Shown here in pieces: positions 1 through 8,010 of a stretch of DNA of 64,000 nt. Source of the DNA: Solibacillus sp. FSL R5-0449 (GTDB lineage: Bacteria > Bacillota > Bacilli > Bacillales_A > Planococcaceae); assembly GCF_037975215.1 (NCBI RefSeq), contig NZ_CP150239.1, positions 3,014,001 through 3,078,000 on the forward strand, written 5' to 3'. Made by a program: the position numbers and the translations under genes. Within the stretch, counting starts at the first letter, position 1. Each line of letters begins with the position of its first letter. A model generated the notes under the pieces. That model saw nothing but the letters and a program-made list of their open reading frames with translations. It was not told where the DNA came from and did not search any database.

Positions 1-106
1 CTTCATGAATTGAAAAGCTTATTCGATCGACAGCTGCAACCTTTCCACTGTCTGAAAAAAATGTCGTTTCTAACTCTCTCACTTCAAGCACAGCTTTTCG
101 ACTCAT
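1..106 (-). CDS. Oligopeptide/dipeptide ABC transporter ATP-binding protein (N-terminal fragment)
   Basis: Only the first 35 or so codons are present; the gene runs off the left edge. The ATG lies four bases after a GGTGG ribosome site. The visible residues (start MSRKAVLEVRELETTF, then VAAVDRISFSIHE) are the first beta strands of an OppD/DppD-type ATPase, just ahead of where Walker A would lie. It would energise peptide import with permeases and a binding protein outside the window. It appears to have its own extended -10 promoter and a CodY-like box directly upstream. Assignment to the peptide-transporter subclass rests on this short stretch only. Confidence 0.7.
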   Translation of the reverse strand, partial: MSRKAVLEVRELETTFFSDSGKVAAVDRISFSIHE

Positions 107-117
107 TTAACCACCCC

Positions 118-162
118 AATTTTCTGAAGATTAAAAGTATTTGAAAATATGATATTATAACA
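118..162 (-). promoter_or_regulatory. Extended -10 promoter with CodY-like box upstream of the peptide ABC ATPase
   Basis: On the minus strand TGTTATAAT (154-162) is an extended -10 element. The 15-mer at 118-132 reads AATTTTCTGAAGATT and matches the CodY consensus AATTTTCWGAAAATT at 14 of 15 positions. It lies between the -10 and the ribosome site of the ABC gene, where bound CodY would block transcription. Regulation is inferred from the match. Confidence 0.6.
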
Positions 163-211
163 TCTACTAATTTACAACATTATCGTAAAAAAATGTATTT
201 TCAATTATGCA

Positions 212-253
212 TAAAAAAAGTGACCATGCTGATTTATTTCAACATAGTCACTT
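212..253 (-). terminator. Rho-independent terminator of the ABC exporter gene
   Basis: The arms AAGTGACCATG and CATAGTCACTT (one wobble pair on the transcript) are followed on the minus strand by a T-run, directly after the stop codon of the ABC exporter. Confidence 0.8.
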
Positions 254-257
254 AAAT

Positions 258-2003
258 TTAATCTAATTTTTGTACTTGGAATAAGTTATAATATGCTCCT
301 TGTTGCTCCATTAGTAGTTGATGGGTGCCGGATTCTACAACTTCTCCGTGTTCGATGACGAAAATGTTGTCGGCATGGGTAATTGTAGACAGGCGGTGAG
401 CAATAATGATCGTCGTCCGCTCATGTGCTAAACGGTCGAGGGAATCTTGAATTAGTGCTTCACTTTCCAGATCGAGTGCAGAAGTCGCCTCATCCAATAC
501 TAGAATTGGCGGATTTTTTAGAAATACTCGTGCAATTGCTACACGCTGCTTCTGCCCGCCTGAAAGTTTGACACCACGTTCTCCTACTTTCGTGTCATAG
601 CCTTCCGGTAATCCCATAATAAAGTCATGGGCATTCGCCGCTTTGGCAGCAGCAACGATTTCCTCATCTGTCGCATGCGGATTTCCCATTAAAATATTCT
701 GTTTCACTGAATCACTAAACAAAATATTATCCTGCAATACTATTCCAATTTGTGAGCGTAATGATTCAATCGTTACATCTTTAACGTTTTGATCATCAAT
801 TTTTATCGCTCCCTCCGTTACATCATAGAAGCGCGGGATTAAGCTGACGATTGTCGATTTCCCCCCGCCGCTCATACCTACGAAAGCAACAGTTTGTCCA
901 GGTTCAATTGTGAAGTCCACTTCATTTAAAATTGTGTTGCCACCTTTATCATACTTGAATGTAACTCGATCAAATTGAAGCTTCCCTTTTGCTGCGGGTA
1001 ACACCATCGCGTTAGCCTTATTTTGAACTTCATATTTCTCATCCATCAGTTCAAACATACGGTCCATCGAGGCAATTGACTGAGTCAATGTTGTCGATGA
1101 ACTCACCAATCGGCGAAGCGGTCCATACAAGCGTTCAATATAGGCATAAAACGCAACAAGTACACCGATAGATAAGTCGCCTTGCAAATACTGATAACCT
1201 GCATAGCCAATTACGATCAGCGGTGCCATATCTGTAATGGTATTAACGACAGCAAAAGATTTGGCGTTCCAGCGTGAATGGTCAAGCGCTTTATTAAGGA
1301 ACTCTCCGTTCGTTTCATCGAAAATCTTCTGTTCGTGCTTTTCCAATGTAAAACTTTTGATGATGCTCATCCCGGCAACACGTTCATGTAAATAACTTTG
1401 AACACCCGCTAGAGCCTGTGAGCGTTCCTTCGTTAAGCTGCGAAGTCTTCCGAAGAAATACTTAACACTAAATGCGTAAAACGGCAGTGCGATAAGCGAT
1501 ACAAGCGTCAACTTTACATCCATTGCAAACATGACACCGATTACGATTAAAATGGTCGCCAAATCGAGCCATAAGTTCATCAATCCGGTCATAACAAAGT
1601 TTTTTGTTTGCTCAACATCATTAATGACACGCGAAATAACTTCTCCGGCTCGCGTATTCGCATAATACTTTAAGCTTAGCTTCTGTAAATGGCCATACAA
1701 TTCTTTACGTATATCAAATAAAATATTATTACTCAAGTTTTGCGCAAAGTATTGGCGGTAATATTCGATTGGTGGTCGAATAACAAAAAACAAGACGAGT
1801 GCAATGCCGATCCATGTAAACAACTGGCTTGTTTTTTCTTCTGTAGACATACCATCATTTAACAATATATCATCGATAATTATTTGCAGGAGCCACGGTA
1901 AAAATAGCGGAATCGCAAATTTTAGTATGCCGATTACGATTGTTAAAAATAAAAGCAGTTTATACGGCTTAACGAACCGCATATAACGTTTAATACTATC
2001 CAA
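258..2003 (-). CDS. ygaD: ABC transporter, fused permease and ATP-binding protein (YgaD-like)
   Basis: This is a half-transporter of the multidrug/lipid exporter type that works as a dimer in the membrane. Residues 1-310 or so form a six-helix transmembrane domain. The C-terminal ATPase shows Walker A (GMSGGGKST), signature LSGGQKQ, Walker B ([12 protein letters not shown]) and the H-loop (IAHRLST). The frame is open up to 2042, but I place the start at TTG 2003 because related proteins begin with a [14 protein letters not shown]-like sequence and a GGAGGG site lies upstream, although its spacing is long (about 14-15 nt). The neighbour ntdP is the same as in B. subtilis (ygaC-ygaD). The substrate is not predictable. 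Confidence 0.88.
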   Translation of the reverse strand: MDSIKRYMRFVKPYKLLLFLTIVIGILKFAIPLFLPWLLQIIIDDILLNDGMSTEEKTSQLFTWIGIALVLFFVIRPPIEYYRQYFAQNLSNNILFDIRKELYGHLQKLSLKYYANTRAGEVISRVINDVEQTKNFVMTGLMNLWLDLATILIVIGVMFAMDVKLTLVSLIALPFYAFSVKYFFGRLRSLTKERSQALAGVQSYLHERVAGMSIIKSFTLEKHEQKIFDETNGEFLNKALDHSRWNAKSFAVVNTITDMAPLIVIGYAGYQYLQGDLSIGVLVAFYAYIERLYGPLRRLVSSSTTLTQSIASMDRMFELMDEKYEVQNKANAMVLPAAKGKLQFDRVTFKYDKGGNTILNEVDFTIEPGQTVAFVGMSGGGKSTIVSLIPRFYDVTEGAIKIDDQNVKDVTIESLRSQIGIVLQDNILFSDSVKQNILMGNPHATDEEIVAAAKAANAHDFIMGLPEGYDTKVGERGVKLSGGQKQRVAIARVFLKNPPILVLDEATSALDLESEALIQDSLDRLAHERTTIIIAHRLSTITHADNIFVIEHGEVVESGTHQLLMEQQGAYYNLFQVQKLD

Positions 2004-2094
2004 TGCAAAAAACACTTCCCTCCAGAAATTTTGCAACAGCAATTATCATAACATAATTCCCCATTAAACATTTACTCATGTACTTTACCCAAAA

Positions 2095-2129
2095 GAAAAA
2101 CACAAGCAACATAAAAAAGTTACTTGTGT
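2095..2129 (-). terminator. Terminator after ntdP
   Basis: Arms ACACAAGCAAC and GTTACTTGTGT end in a T-run on the minus strand, immediately after the ntdP stop codon. Confidence 0.8.
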
Positions 2130-2134
2130 CTCAT

Positions 2135-2686
2135 TTACTCTTTATTTGCCTGAATTTCACTTAATAAGAGATACCGATTTGTCCAGGATTCTATGAAATC
2201 CGGAGCAAATGGTCCACGGCGTTGTTCAATCCAGCTTACCAATGTTTTAACATTCCGCTGTAAAATTTTATCTATGACTTCAGGGTAGTTCATTTCCAAT
2301 CTGTGCTGCTCATACTCATCTTCATCCAATAAGGCATGAGTCATATCCGGAAACACTTTTACGTCCAAATCATAGTCAATATACTTTAAGCAGTTGTTAT
2401 CAAACACAAACGGTGAACTGATGTTGCAATAGTAATACACACCGTCATCACGCAACATACAAATAATATTGAACCAATGCTCTGCATGAAAGTAACAAAT
2501 CGAGGGCTCACGTGTCAGCCAGGTGCGACCATCCGATTCCGTAACGAGTGTTTTTTCATTTGCACCGATAATAATATTTTTTGTTGCTTTTAATACCATC
2601 GTTTCTTGCCAGACACGGTGGATATTACCATTGTGCTTATAACTATGTATTTGGATTTTTTCTCCTTCAACCGGTAATGCCATCAT
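2135..2686 (-). CDS. ntdP: Nucleoside tri-/diphosphate phosphatase, DUF402 family
   Basis: This cytosolic DUF402 protein corresponds to B. subtilis YgaC and staphylococcal Ntdp, which hydrolyse nucleoside tri- and diphosphates in a divalent-metal-dependent way. Conserved stretches are [14 protein letters not shown], the [13 protein letters not shown] segment, [13 protein letters not shown] and [10 protein letters not shown]; these acidic clusters fit the metal/phosphate site. At 183 aa it is close to family length. ATG 2686 is chosen because it sits five bases after GGTGG; the GTG at 2695 is less well placed. It lies between the spore protein gene and the ABC exporter, as in B. subtilis, with its own terminator. 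Confidence 0.92.
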   Translation of the reverse strand: MMALPVEGEKIQIHSYKHNGNIHRVWQETMVLKATKNIIIGANEKTLVTESDGRTWLTREPSICYFHAEHWFNIICMLRDDGVYYYCNISSPFVFDNNCLKYIDYDLDVKVFPDMTHALLDEDEYEQHRLEMNYPEVIDKILQRNVKTLVSWIEQRRGPFAPDFIESWTNRYLLLSEIQANKE

Positions 2687-2879
2687 AAAGCCCACCTTTT
2701 CGTCTTAGCTAAAAATTCTAGCAGTCTTTATTGTATTATAACAATGCTTTGGCAAAACTTGTAGTTCGAATGCAATTATTTTCAATTTTGCGTGAAAATT
2801 ATCGCGTATCCTTTATAGTTGCACATATTAAAACTAAGCCAGTTGTTTTATGATTTCCCTACTCCTTCGTTTTAAAACA

Positions 2880-2919
2880 AAAAAGATGCTCTGAAAGTTT
2901 ATACCTTCAGAACATCTTT
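2880..2919 (-). terminator. Terminator of the gamma-type SASP gene
   Basis: Arms AAAGATGCTCTGAAAG and CCTTCAGAACATCTTT, followed by a T-rich run on the minus strand. The remaining 2687-2879 region shows no gene and presumably carries the ntdP promoter. Confidence 0.8.
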
Positions 2920-2929
2920 CTGCACTTCC

Positions 2930-3253
2930 TTAGAAGTTGTTGTTGTTACGTTTCGCGAATTGTGCGTTACGCTGCTCTTGCTCGCGTTGCTGTTTTTGGT
3001 TTTGTTGTTGAACTTCATTGAAGTCTTCGTCTAGGCCGAACTCTTCAAGGATATTGTTTTGTCGGTTGTTTTGTCGGTTGTTTTGACGGTTATTTTGTTT
3101 TTGGTTTTGGTTTTGATTTTGCTTTTGGTTTTGGTTTTGCTGATCAAATTCGTTGAAGTTTAGTTCTTGACCAAACTCCTCAAAGTTGTTTTGCTGGTTA
3201 TTGTTATTATTACGTTGGTTTTGTTTATTACGGTTTTGTTCATTGCGACTCAT
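2930..3253 (-). CDS. sspE: Gamma-type small acid-soluble spore protein
   Basis: This 107-aa protein is dominated by Asn and Gln and has two copies of a block with core EEFG followed by D/E and FNE (about residues 24-36 and 67-79). The blocks match the layout of gamma-type SASPs, whose repeated blocks contain germination-protease cleavage sites and serve as an amino-acid store in spores. Between them lie tandem QNNR units and NQKQ runs. The start ATG 3253 follows GGAGGTGAC; the upstream GTG/ATG codons are rejected. Position between mutY and ntdP matches sspE in B. subtilis. A forespore-type promoter overlaps the mutY stop. Sequence identity to SspE is low, so the call leans on composition, repeat layout and synteny. 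Confidence 0.8.
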   Translation of the reverse strand: MSRNEQNRNKQNQRNNNNNQQNNFEEFGQELNFNEFDQQNQNQKQNQNQNQKQNNRQNNRQNNRQNNILEEFGLDEDFNEVQQQNQKQQREQEQRNAQFAKRNNNNF

Positions 3254-3274
3254 CTTTGTCACCTCCATGACCAT

Positions 3275-3304
3275 TATTGTGGTCTGGTGATAAAAGAATT
3301 ATGC
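3275..3304 (-). promoter_or_regulatory. Putative SigG/SigF promoter for the SASP gene
   Basis: On the minus strand GCATA (3304-3300), an 18-nt spacer and CACAATA (3281-3275) resemble the forespore consensus (GHATR, about 18 nt, CATWHTA; 5 of 7 in the -10). The -35 overlaps the last codon and stop of mutY. Confidence 0.5.
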
Positions 3305-4357
3305 ATTGATTTTTTCCCAGATTTTCAACATCGGTACAGGCATTGGTAATTTGGCAATTTGCTCTTTAGTAAAGAATGCTGTATTTTCCGTATTGCCATT
3401 CACTTCAACTGCATCCACTAAATAGCTTTCAATTTGCCATTTCAAATGAGAAAACACATGTTTGAAACTTAAAATCGGTTCCTTAAAATTGTGCTCCAAA
3501 GTGACGTTATATTGTTTTTCCACTTTGGTTAAACTACTTTCATCTGTCTGGCGTTCTATCATTACAAACTGCCACATGTTTGCAAGGAGGCCATTTTCCG
3601 GACGTTTCTCCATTAAAAAGCGTCCTTCCTGATCACGGATAATATATACATCATAATCAATATTTTTTGTTTTCAGCTTTTTGGATTTAACCGGCAAGCT
3701 GGAAGGATCACCTTCATGGAATGCTGTGCAATAATCACGTACCGGGCATAATAAGCATTTTGGTGAAGTTGGGGTACAAATTAGTGCCCCGAGCTCCATC
3801 AGTCCTTGATTAAAAGCAGATGTATTTTCAGGATCAATCAGTTCCGTTACTGCCTGTTCAAAAATTTTCTTTGTTTTCGGCAAAGCAATATCTGCATCTA
3901 TATTTAATACACGACTAAGTACACGCATAACATTTCCATCTACAGCGTGCTCCGGCTTTCCGTAAGCAATACTTAATATTGCTCCTGCTGTATAAGGTCC
4001 AACACCTTTAAGCTTTGATATATCGATGCGGTTATCCGGTACTTTCCCGCCGTACACTTCGACTACTTCCCTGACACCTGCTTGCAAATTCCGGACACGG
4101 GAATAATACCCTAGTCCTTCCCACATTTTAAGCAGCTCTTCTTCCGGGGAATAGGCTAAGCTTTCCGCTGTCGGGTATTTTTCTATAAAACGGTTGTAAT
4201 ATGGAATGACTGTATCGACTCTTGTTTGCTGCAGCATTACTTCAGACACCCAGATATGATAGGGCTCTTTCGTACGGCGCCAAGGCAAATCTCGTTGTTC
4301 TTCCAAAAACCATTGCACTAAAGCCTGGCGAAATTGTTTTGTATATGGATAGTTCAC
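3299..4357 (-). CDS. mutY: A/G-specific adenine DNA glycosylase
   Basis: MutY removes adenine mispaired with 8-oxoguanine in base-excision repair. The N-terminal catalytic domain shows the Glu of SEVMLQQTR, the helix-hairpin-helix LKGVGPYTAGAI and the catalytic Asp in AVDGNVMRV. The iron-sulfur loop has the expected spacing C-x6-C-x2-C-x5-C (CTPTSPKCLLCPVRDYC). A C-terminal NUDIX-like domain (from about residue 225) recognises 8-oxoG. Length 352 aa is typical. GTG 4357 is selected because it follows GGAGG by five bases; the TTG at 4369 lies upstream of that site. It is divergent from yfhP and precedes sspE, as in B. subtilis (yfhQ). Confidence 0.95.
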   Translation of the reverse strand: MNYPYTKQFRQALVQWFLEEQRDLPWRRTKEPYHIWVSEVMLQQTRVDTVIPYYNRFIEKYPTAESLAYSPEEELLKMWEGLGYYSRVRNLQAGVREVVEVYGGKVPDNRIDISKLKGVGPYTAGAILSIAYGKPEHAVDGNVMRVLSRVLNIDADIALPKTKKIFEQAVTELIDPENTSAFNQGLMELGALICTPTSPKCLLCPVRDYCTAFHEGDPSSLPVKSKKLKTKNIDYDVYIIRDQEGRFLMEKRPENGLLANMWQFVMIERQTDESSLTKVEKQYNVTLEHNFKEPILSFKHVFSHLKWQIESYLVDAVEVNGNTENTAFFTKEQIAKLPMPVPMLKIWEKINA

Positions 4358-4471
4358 ATTGTCCTCCAAAAATTCGATTTTATTTCCTTTAAAAAGGGTA
4401 TATTATAATGTGGATACTATTGCTAAATTTTTCCGTTCTCGAACGGTTTTAAGATCGAGGGGTTGATACAT

Positions 4472-5461
4472 TTGGATTCAGGCACACATCTCGTCATGGG
4501 CATTGCTATCGGAGGCCTAGCACTTGTAGACCCGACTGTCGCAAGTCATTCCATGACCTTTACAGCTGTAATGGCTGGAACGATTATCGGACAACAGGCA
4601 CCGGATATTGATACGGTTTTAAAACTTCGGAATAATGCGGTTTATATACGCCATCATCGCGGGATTACACATTCAATACCGGCCGTTTTACTATGGCCTC
4701 TCTTAATAACAGGTGTACTCGCTCTTATTTTGCCTGATGTCCATCTGTTCAATGTATGGCTATGGACACAAATCGCCGTATTTTTACATGTGTTTGTAGA
4801 TATTTTCAACGCATACGGCACACAGGCATTGCGTCCGTTTTCAAAAAAGTGGGTTGCACTCGGTGTTATTAATACATTCGATCCGATTATATTTACGTTG
4901 CATTGTATCGGTATTTTACTTTGGTTATTAGGGACAGAGCCTGTGCTCACATTTACGGTCATGTATATCATTATTTTCTTCTATTATATTTTACGTTTTG
5001 CTCTTCAAAAGGCGGTCAAAAATGCGGTTCATCATGAACTGCAGGACGAAGAATTTGTAATTGTCGCTCCGACAATGCGCTTTTTCCATTGGAAAGTTGC
5101 CGCTAAATCTAAAACGCACTTCTATGTCGGCCGTGCCTATCGCAGATCGGTCAATATTTACGATAAGTTCAAAATTGAACCGATTCCGAAAACTGAGCTC
5201 GTCGAAAAAGCGATAAAAGATCCAAACTTAGCTGCCTTCTTATCGTTTTCACCACTTTACCGCTGGGAAATTTCAGAGCTTGAAAGCGGCGTAACAGAAC
5301 TGCGTTTAATCGATTTACGCTATCGCAGTAATGATCGTTACCCTTTCGTTGCTGTCGCCCACTTAGATAAAGAGCTTAACATTGTCAATTCTTATACCGG
5401 CTGGATTTTCACAGAAGAAAAATTACAGAAACGACTGCAAATAGGAGCCGGCAATGACTAA
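4472..5461 (+). CDS. yfhP: Membrane-bound metal-dependent hydrolase YfhP (YdjM family)
   Basis: The protein has an N-terminal polytopic membrane domain with conserved metal-ligand-like motifs (QQAPDIDTVLK, HHRGITHS, HVFVDIFNAYGTQ; His and Asp residues) typical of the LexA-regulated/YdjM family, then four or so membrane helices and a soluble C-terminal domain from about residue 190. The family is annotated as metal-dependent hydrolases, but the substrate is unknown. TTG 4472 is chosen because it is nine bases after GAGGGG and gives the family-like N terminus MDSGTHLVMGIA; the TTG at 4463 abuts the ribosome site. It diverges from mutY and ends in a strong terminator. Confidence 0.88.
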   Translation: MDSGTHLVMGIAIGGLALVDPTVASHSMTFTAVMAGTIIGQQAPDIDTVLKLRNNAVYIRHHRGITHSIPAVLLWPLLITGVLALILPDVHLFNVWLWTQIAVFLHVFVDIFNAYGTQALRPFSKKWVALGVINTFDPIIFTLHCIGILLWLLGTEPVLTFTVMYIIIFFYYILRFALQKAVKNAVHHELQDEEFVIVAPTMRFFHWKVAAKSKTHFYVGRAYRRSVNIYDKFKIEPIPKTELVEKAIKDPNLAAFLSFSPLYRWEISELESGVTELRLIDLRYRSNDRYPFVAVAHLDKELNIVNSYTGWIFTEEKLQKRLQIGAGND

Positions 5462-5470
5462 AAAAACGGA

Positions 5471-5501
5471 AAACCACCAGCCCCAACTGGTGGTTTTTTT
5501 T
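5471..5501. terminator. Bidirectional terminator between yfhP and yfhJ
   Basis: A ten-pair perfect stem AAACCACCAG/CTGGTGGTTT is followed by T8 on the plus strand; the minus strand is also T-rich after the stem, so it can serve the convergent recX-yfhH-yfhJ operon. Confidence 0.9.
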
Positions 5502-5543
5502 ATATTGCAATTGCCGTTGAAGCTAAATTATCGCTGAATAATT

Positions 5544-5813
5544 TTAATTCAACGTATCATCACTGTCATTTAAAAGTTGCGCATATTTCGGATTTTTTGC
5601 CGCAAATAAATGAAGCTTATCACCATAACTTTCAATTAACTGGCTCACCAATTTAGCCGTGTATTCCGAGCCTCGGTAATTCGCACCGGCTTTGGCAGAT
5701 GTCGACTCGAAATCGCTGCACAATAACTCCACCCATGTACGGGCACGACCTGCCGGTAATTCAGGGTTTTTCTCTAATAATTGTTCTGTCAGTCTTTGAT
5801 ATAAATCTTCCAT
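5544..5813 (-). CDS. yfhJ: YfhJ family protein (WVELL domain)
   Basis: This small soluble protein of 89 aa carries the signature RTWVELLCSDFESTSAKAG that names the WVELL family and matches YfhJ of B. subtilis. No function is established. It is one base downstream of yfhH and is the last gene of a probable recX-yfhH-yfhJ operon. The order of yfhJ, yfhH and recX is the same as in B. subtilis although yfhI is absent here. Confidence 0.85.
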   Translation of the reverse strand: MEDLYQRLTEQLLEKNPELPAGRARTWVELLCSDFESTSAKAGANYRGSEYTAKLVSQLIESYGDKLHLFAAKNPKYAQLLNDSDDTLN

Positions 5814-5814
5814 G

Positions 5815-6144
5815 CTACTTCCCTTCTTTCATTGGACGTAAAATAGAAACTGGTAATGCTTCTTCAAAACGTTCCGATCCTAATCGGTGTCCCCATGCAA
5901 AGCGGCCTTTTAAATAATCCACTTGGAAAAACTCACCTGGCGATCCGTTCAAACGATAGATTTCACCTGGAATAATAGTGGATAGATCCACTAAATATGC
6001 CTCAGCCATCAATGCTTTACGCTCATAAACAGCGTATTCATTTACAATCCCTAACTGTTCTGCTTTTCTTGCACGTTCTCGTAAATTTGCAATTTCCTGA
6101 CGTAATTCCTGTTCAGACATTGAACTATATGTTAATTCATTCAT
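5815..6144 (-). CDS. yfhH: YfhH family protein (DUF1811)
   Basis: This 109-aa cytosolic protein has a helical N-terminal part (residues 8-50, SEQELRQEIANLRERARKAE) and a small beta-rich C-terminal domain (PGEIYRLNGSPGEFF, then RFAWGHRLG), as in YfhH/DUF1811, whose function is unknown. The start ATG follows AAGGAG by ten bases and overlaps the end of recX by eight bases, indicating translational coupling. Confidence 0.86.
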   Translation of the reverse strand: MNELTYSSMSEQELRQEIANLRERARKAEQLGIVNEYAVYERKALMAEAYLVDLSTIIPGEIYRLNGSPGEFFQVDYLKGRFAWGHRLGSERFEEALPVSILRPMKEGK

Positions 6145-6952
6145 TTTGTTGTTGCTCCTTCTGTTCTATATATTCATTGATTTTCTCTATTGGAAAGCCC
6201 TTTTGATAAAGTGCCTGCTTAACTTTTTGCCGAAGATCAGACCCTGTCAGTTTGGCTGCATATTTGCGCCAAATTTTTTCGCCTTGAGCTTCTATTAGCT
6301 CGGACCATTCGTCTTCGTCGCGCTCTAATGTAATCTGCTCGAGTATTTCTTTAACAATCTCATAGGAATATCCTTTACGCAACAACACATCCTGAATTTT
6401 CTGCTTCACTTGTGTCGGCGTTTTGTTTGTATTGGAACGTACGGCTTTTTCCGCCAATTCCATTGCAAGCTTTACCTGTTCATCATGTTCAAATGTCGCC
6501 AATACTTTCTGCTGCAAATTTTTATCAATCCCTTTTTGCATCAGATCCTGACGAATTGCAGCAGGCCCTTTTTTCGTCGTACGCTTTCTCGTTTCAAGCA
6601 GTGCTTTTGAATAACTTTCATCATTTAAAAAGCCTAAGCCGGTTAATTTATGAATGGCTTCCTGTACAACAGCTTCCCCATGCCCTGCTTTCAGAAGCTT
6701 GGTTTTCACTTCATGTTCACTGCGCATTTGGAAGCTTAAAAAGTTAAGTGCTTTGTTAAACGCTTTTGCAATTTCATCTTCATATTGTATTTCATCTATT
6801 TCCATCTGCTCAAGTACTTTGCCTTTTTGCAGACCGAACTTAATAAGTGTGCCTTCATCTACCGCAAAAGCATATTTTTCATTTAAGTATATATTGTAGC
6901 GCTCTTGATTGTTTTTTTGACGACCAATTTTTGTAATGATTTGGACTTGCAC
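6137..6952 (-). CDS. recX: Regulatory protein RecX
   Basis: RecX binds RecA filaments and limits recombination activity. The 271-aa protein shows three-helix tandem repeats: LSFQMRSEHEVKTKL with GFLNDESYSKALLE in the first module and further KGYSYEIVKEIL and KGFPIEKINEYI modules, plus an N-terminal beta segment (RYNIYLNEKYAFAVD). GTG 6952 is preferred over GTG 6961 because GAGGTG lies six bases upstream. First gene of the recX-yfhH-yfhJ operon; divergent from yfhF with about 100 bp in between. Confidence 0.93.
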   Translation of the reverse strand: MQVQIITKIGRQKNNQERYNIYLNEKYAFAVDEGTLIKFGLQKGKVLEQMEIDEIQYEDEIAKAFNKALNFLSFQMRSEHEVKTKLLKAGHGEAVVQEAIHKLTGLGFLNDESYSKALLETRKRTTKKGPAAIRQDLMQKGIDKNLQQKVLATFEHDEQVKLAMELAEKAVRSNTNKTPTQVKQKIQDVLLRKGYSYEIVKEILEQITLERDEDEWSELIEAQGEKIWRKYAAKLTGSDLRQKVKQALYQKGFPIEKINEYIEQKEQQQNE

Positions 6953-7052
6953 CGTGTACACCTCACAATAACAATGTACATTCTAGTATACATCTTTTTA
7001 CTTATAGTTTCATGGAACGGTATACTAATAGAAACAAAAAGACATAAAGGCG

Positions 7053-7961
7053 GTGTTTGTTATAAAAGTTGCAATTGCAGGCGGTACAGGAATGGTTGGC
7101 AGGAGATTGAGCAAACTATTACTTGAACAGGGTCACGAAGTCATCGTTTTGACACGGGGAAAGCCGAAAACAGAAAATAGTATCCATTATGTGCAATGGC
7201 TAAATGATGGTGCAACACCGGAGCATCATATTGAAAATACGGATGCATTCGTAAATTTAGCTGGGGTCTCGCTAAATGAGGGTCGGTGGACAGATGATCA
7301 AAAACAAAAAATCCTCTCAAGCCGTTTGGAGTCTACCGATGAAATCATCCGTATTATTCAAAATGTGAAGCAAAAACCGAAAGTACTCATTAATGCAAGC
7401 GCTGTTGGTATTTATCCTGTTTCCGAAACAGCTGTTTATACGGAACAAGCGACCGAAAAAGCATCTGATTTTTTAGGAAGCGTTGTCGCACAGTGGGAAG
7501 AAAAAGCAATGCAGGCCCAACAAATGGGCATTCGTACTTGTTTAACCCGTTTTGGCGTTATTTTGGAAAAAGGCGAAGGTGCATTGCCGATGATGGTACT
7601 TCCTTATAAACTTGGTGTCGGCGGAACAATTGGCTCAGGTAAACAGTGGCTTAGCTGGATTCATGTAGAAGATGTGGCACGTGCCATACTTTATGCAATA
7701 GAAAATGATGCCTTATCAGGGCCGATTAATTTTACGACACCGAATGTAAAACGAATGAAGCAATTTGGGCATTCAATTAGCAAAGCACTGAATCGTCCGC
7801 ATTGGTTTCCGGTCCCAAGCATTGCTTTAAAACTTGCTCTTGGCGAAAAAAGTATGCTCGTACTGGAAGGTCAGCATGTCGTACCCGAAAAATTACTAAA
7901 CGCCAATTTTGAATTTAAGTTTGTTTCTGTAGAAAATGCAATTCGTGATCTATATGAATAA
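7053..7961 (+). CDS. yfhF: TIGR01777 family NAD-dependent epimerase/dehydratase (YfhF)
   Basis: This extended short-chain dehydrogenase-like protein of 302 aa has an N-terminal Rossmann nucleotide motif (AIAGGTGMVGRRL), a central NASAVGIYP segment typical of the TIGR01777 subfamily and a C-terminal DUF1731 part (VVPEKLLNANFEFKF). It probably binds NAD(P); the substrate is unknown. The start is unusual: GTG 7053 overlaps the only ribosome-like sequence (AAAGGCGGTG), while the spacing would suit an ATA codon at 7062 better, so initiation may be inefficient or non-canonical. It is followed at once by the hairpin in front of pdaA. Confidence 0.87.
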   Translation: MFVIKVAIAGGTGMVGRRLSKLLLEQGHEVIVLTRGKPKTENSIHYVQWLNDGATPEHHIENTDAFVNLAGVSLNEGRWTDDQKQKILSSRLESTDEIIRIIQNVKQKPKVLINASAVGIYPVSETAVYTEQATEKASDFLGSVVAQWEEKAMQAQQMGIRTCLTRFGVILEKGEGALPMMVLPYKLGVGGTIGSGKQWLSWIHVEDVARAILYAIENDALSGPINFTTPNVKRMKQFGHSISKALNRPHWFPVPSIALKLALGEKSMLVLEGQHVVPEKLLNANFEFKFVSVENAIRDLYE

Positions 7962-8008
7962 AACAATGCTTTTCACGCAACCTACCTTGTAAAAGGAGGT
8001 TGCTTTTT
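7956..8008 (+). promoter_or_regulatory. Putative SigG promoter overlapping a terminator-like hairpin that contains the pdaA ribosome site
   Basis: The arms GCAACCTACC (7977-7986) and GGAGGTTGC (7995-8003) form a nine-pair stem with one bulged A, followed by T5, a rho-independent terminator for yfhF. The 3' arm contains the GGAGGT used by pdaA. GAATA (7956-7960), a 17-nt spacer and CAACCTA (7978-7984) resemble a forespore promoter whose transcript would start near 7991 and lack the 5' arm. Confidence 0.5.
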
Positions 8009-8010
8009 CA

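Noticed and set aside
2930-3130. CRISPR-like short tandem repeats
   Set aside because: The repeats are 12 bp, coding (QNNR units) within the spore protein gene, with no spacers or cas genes.
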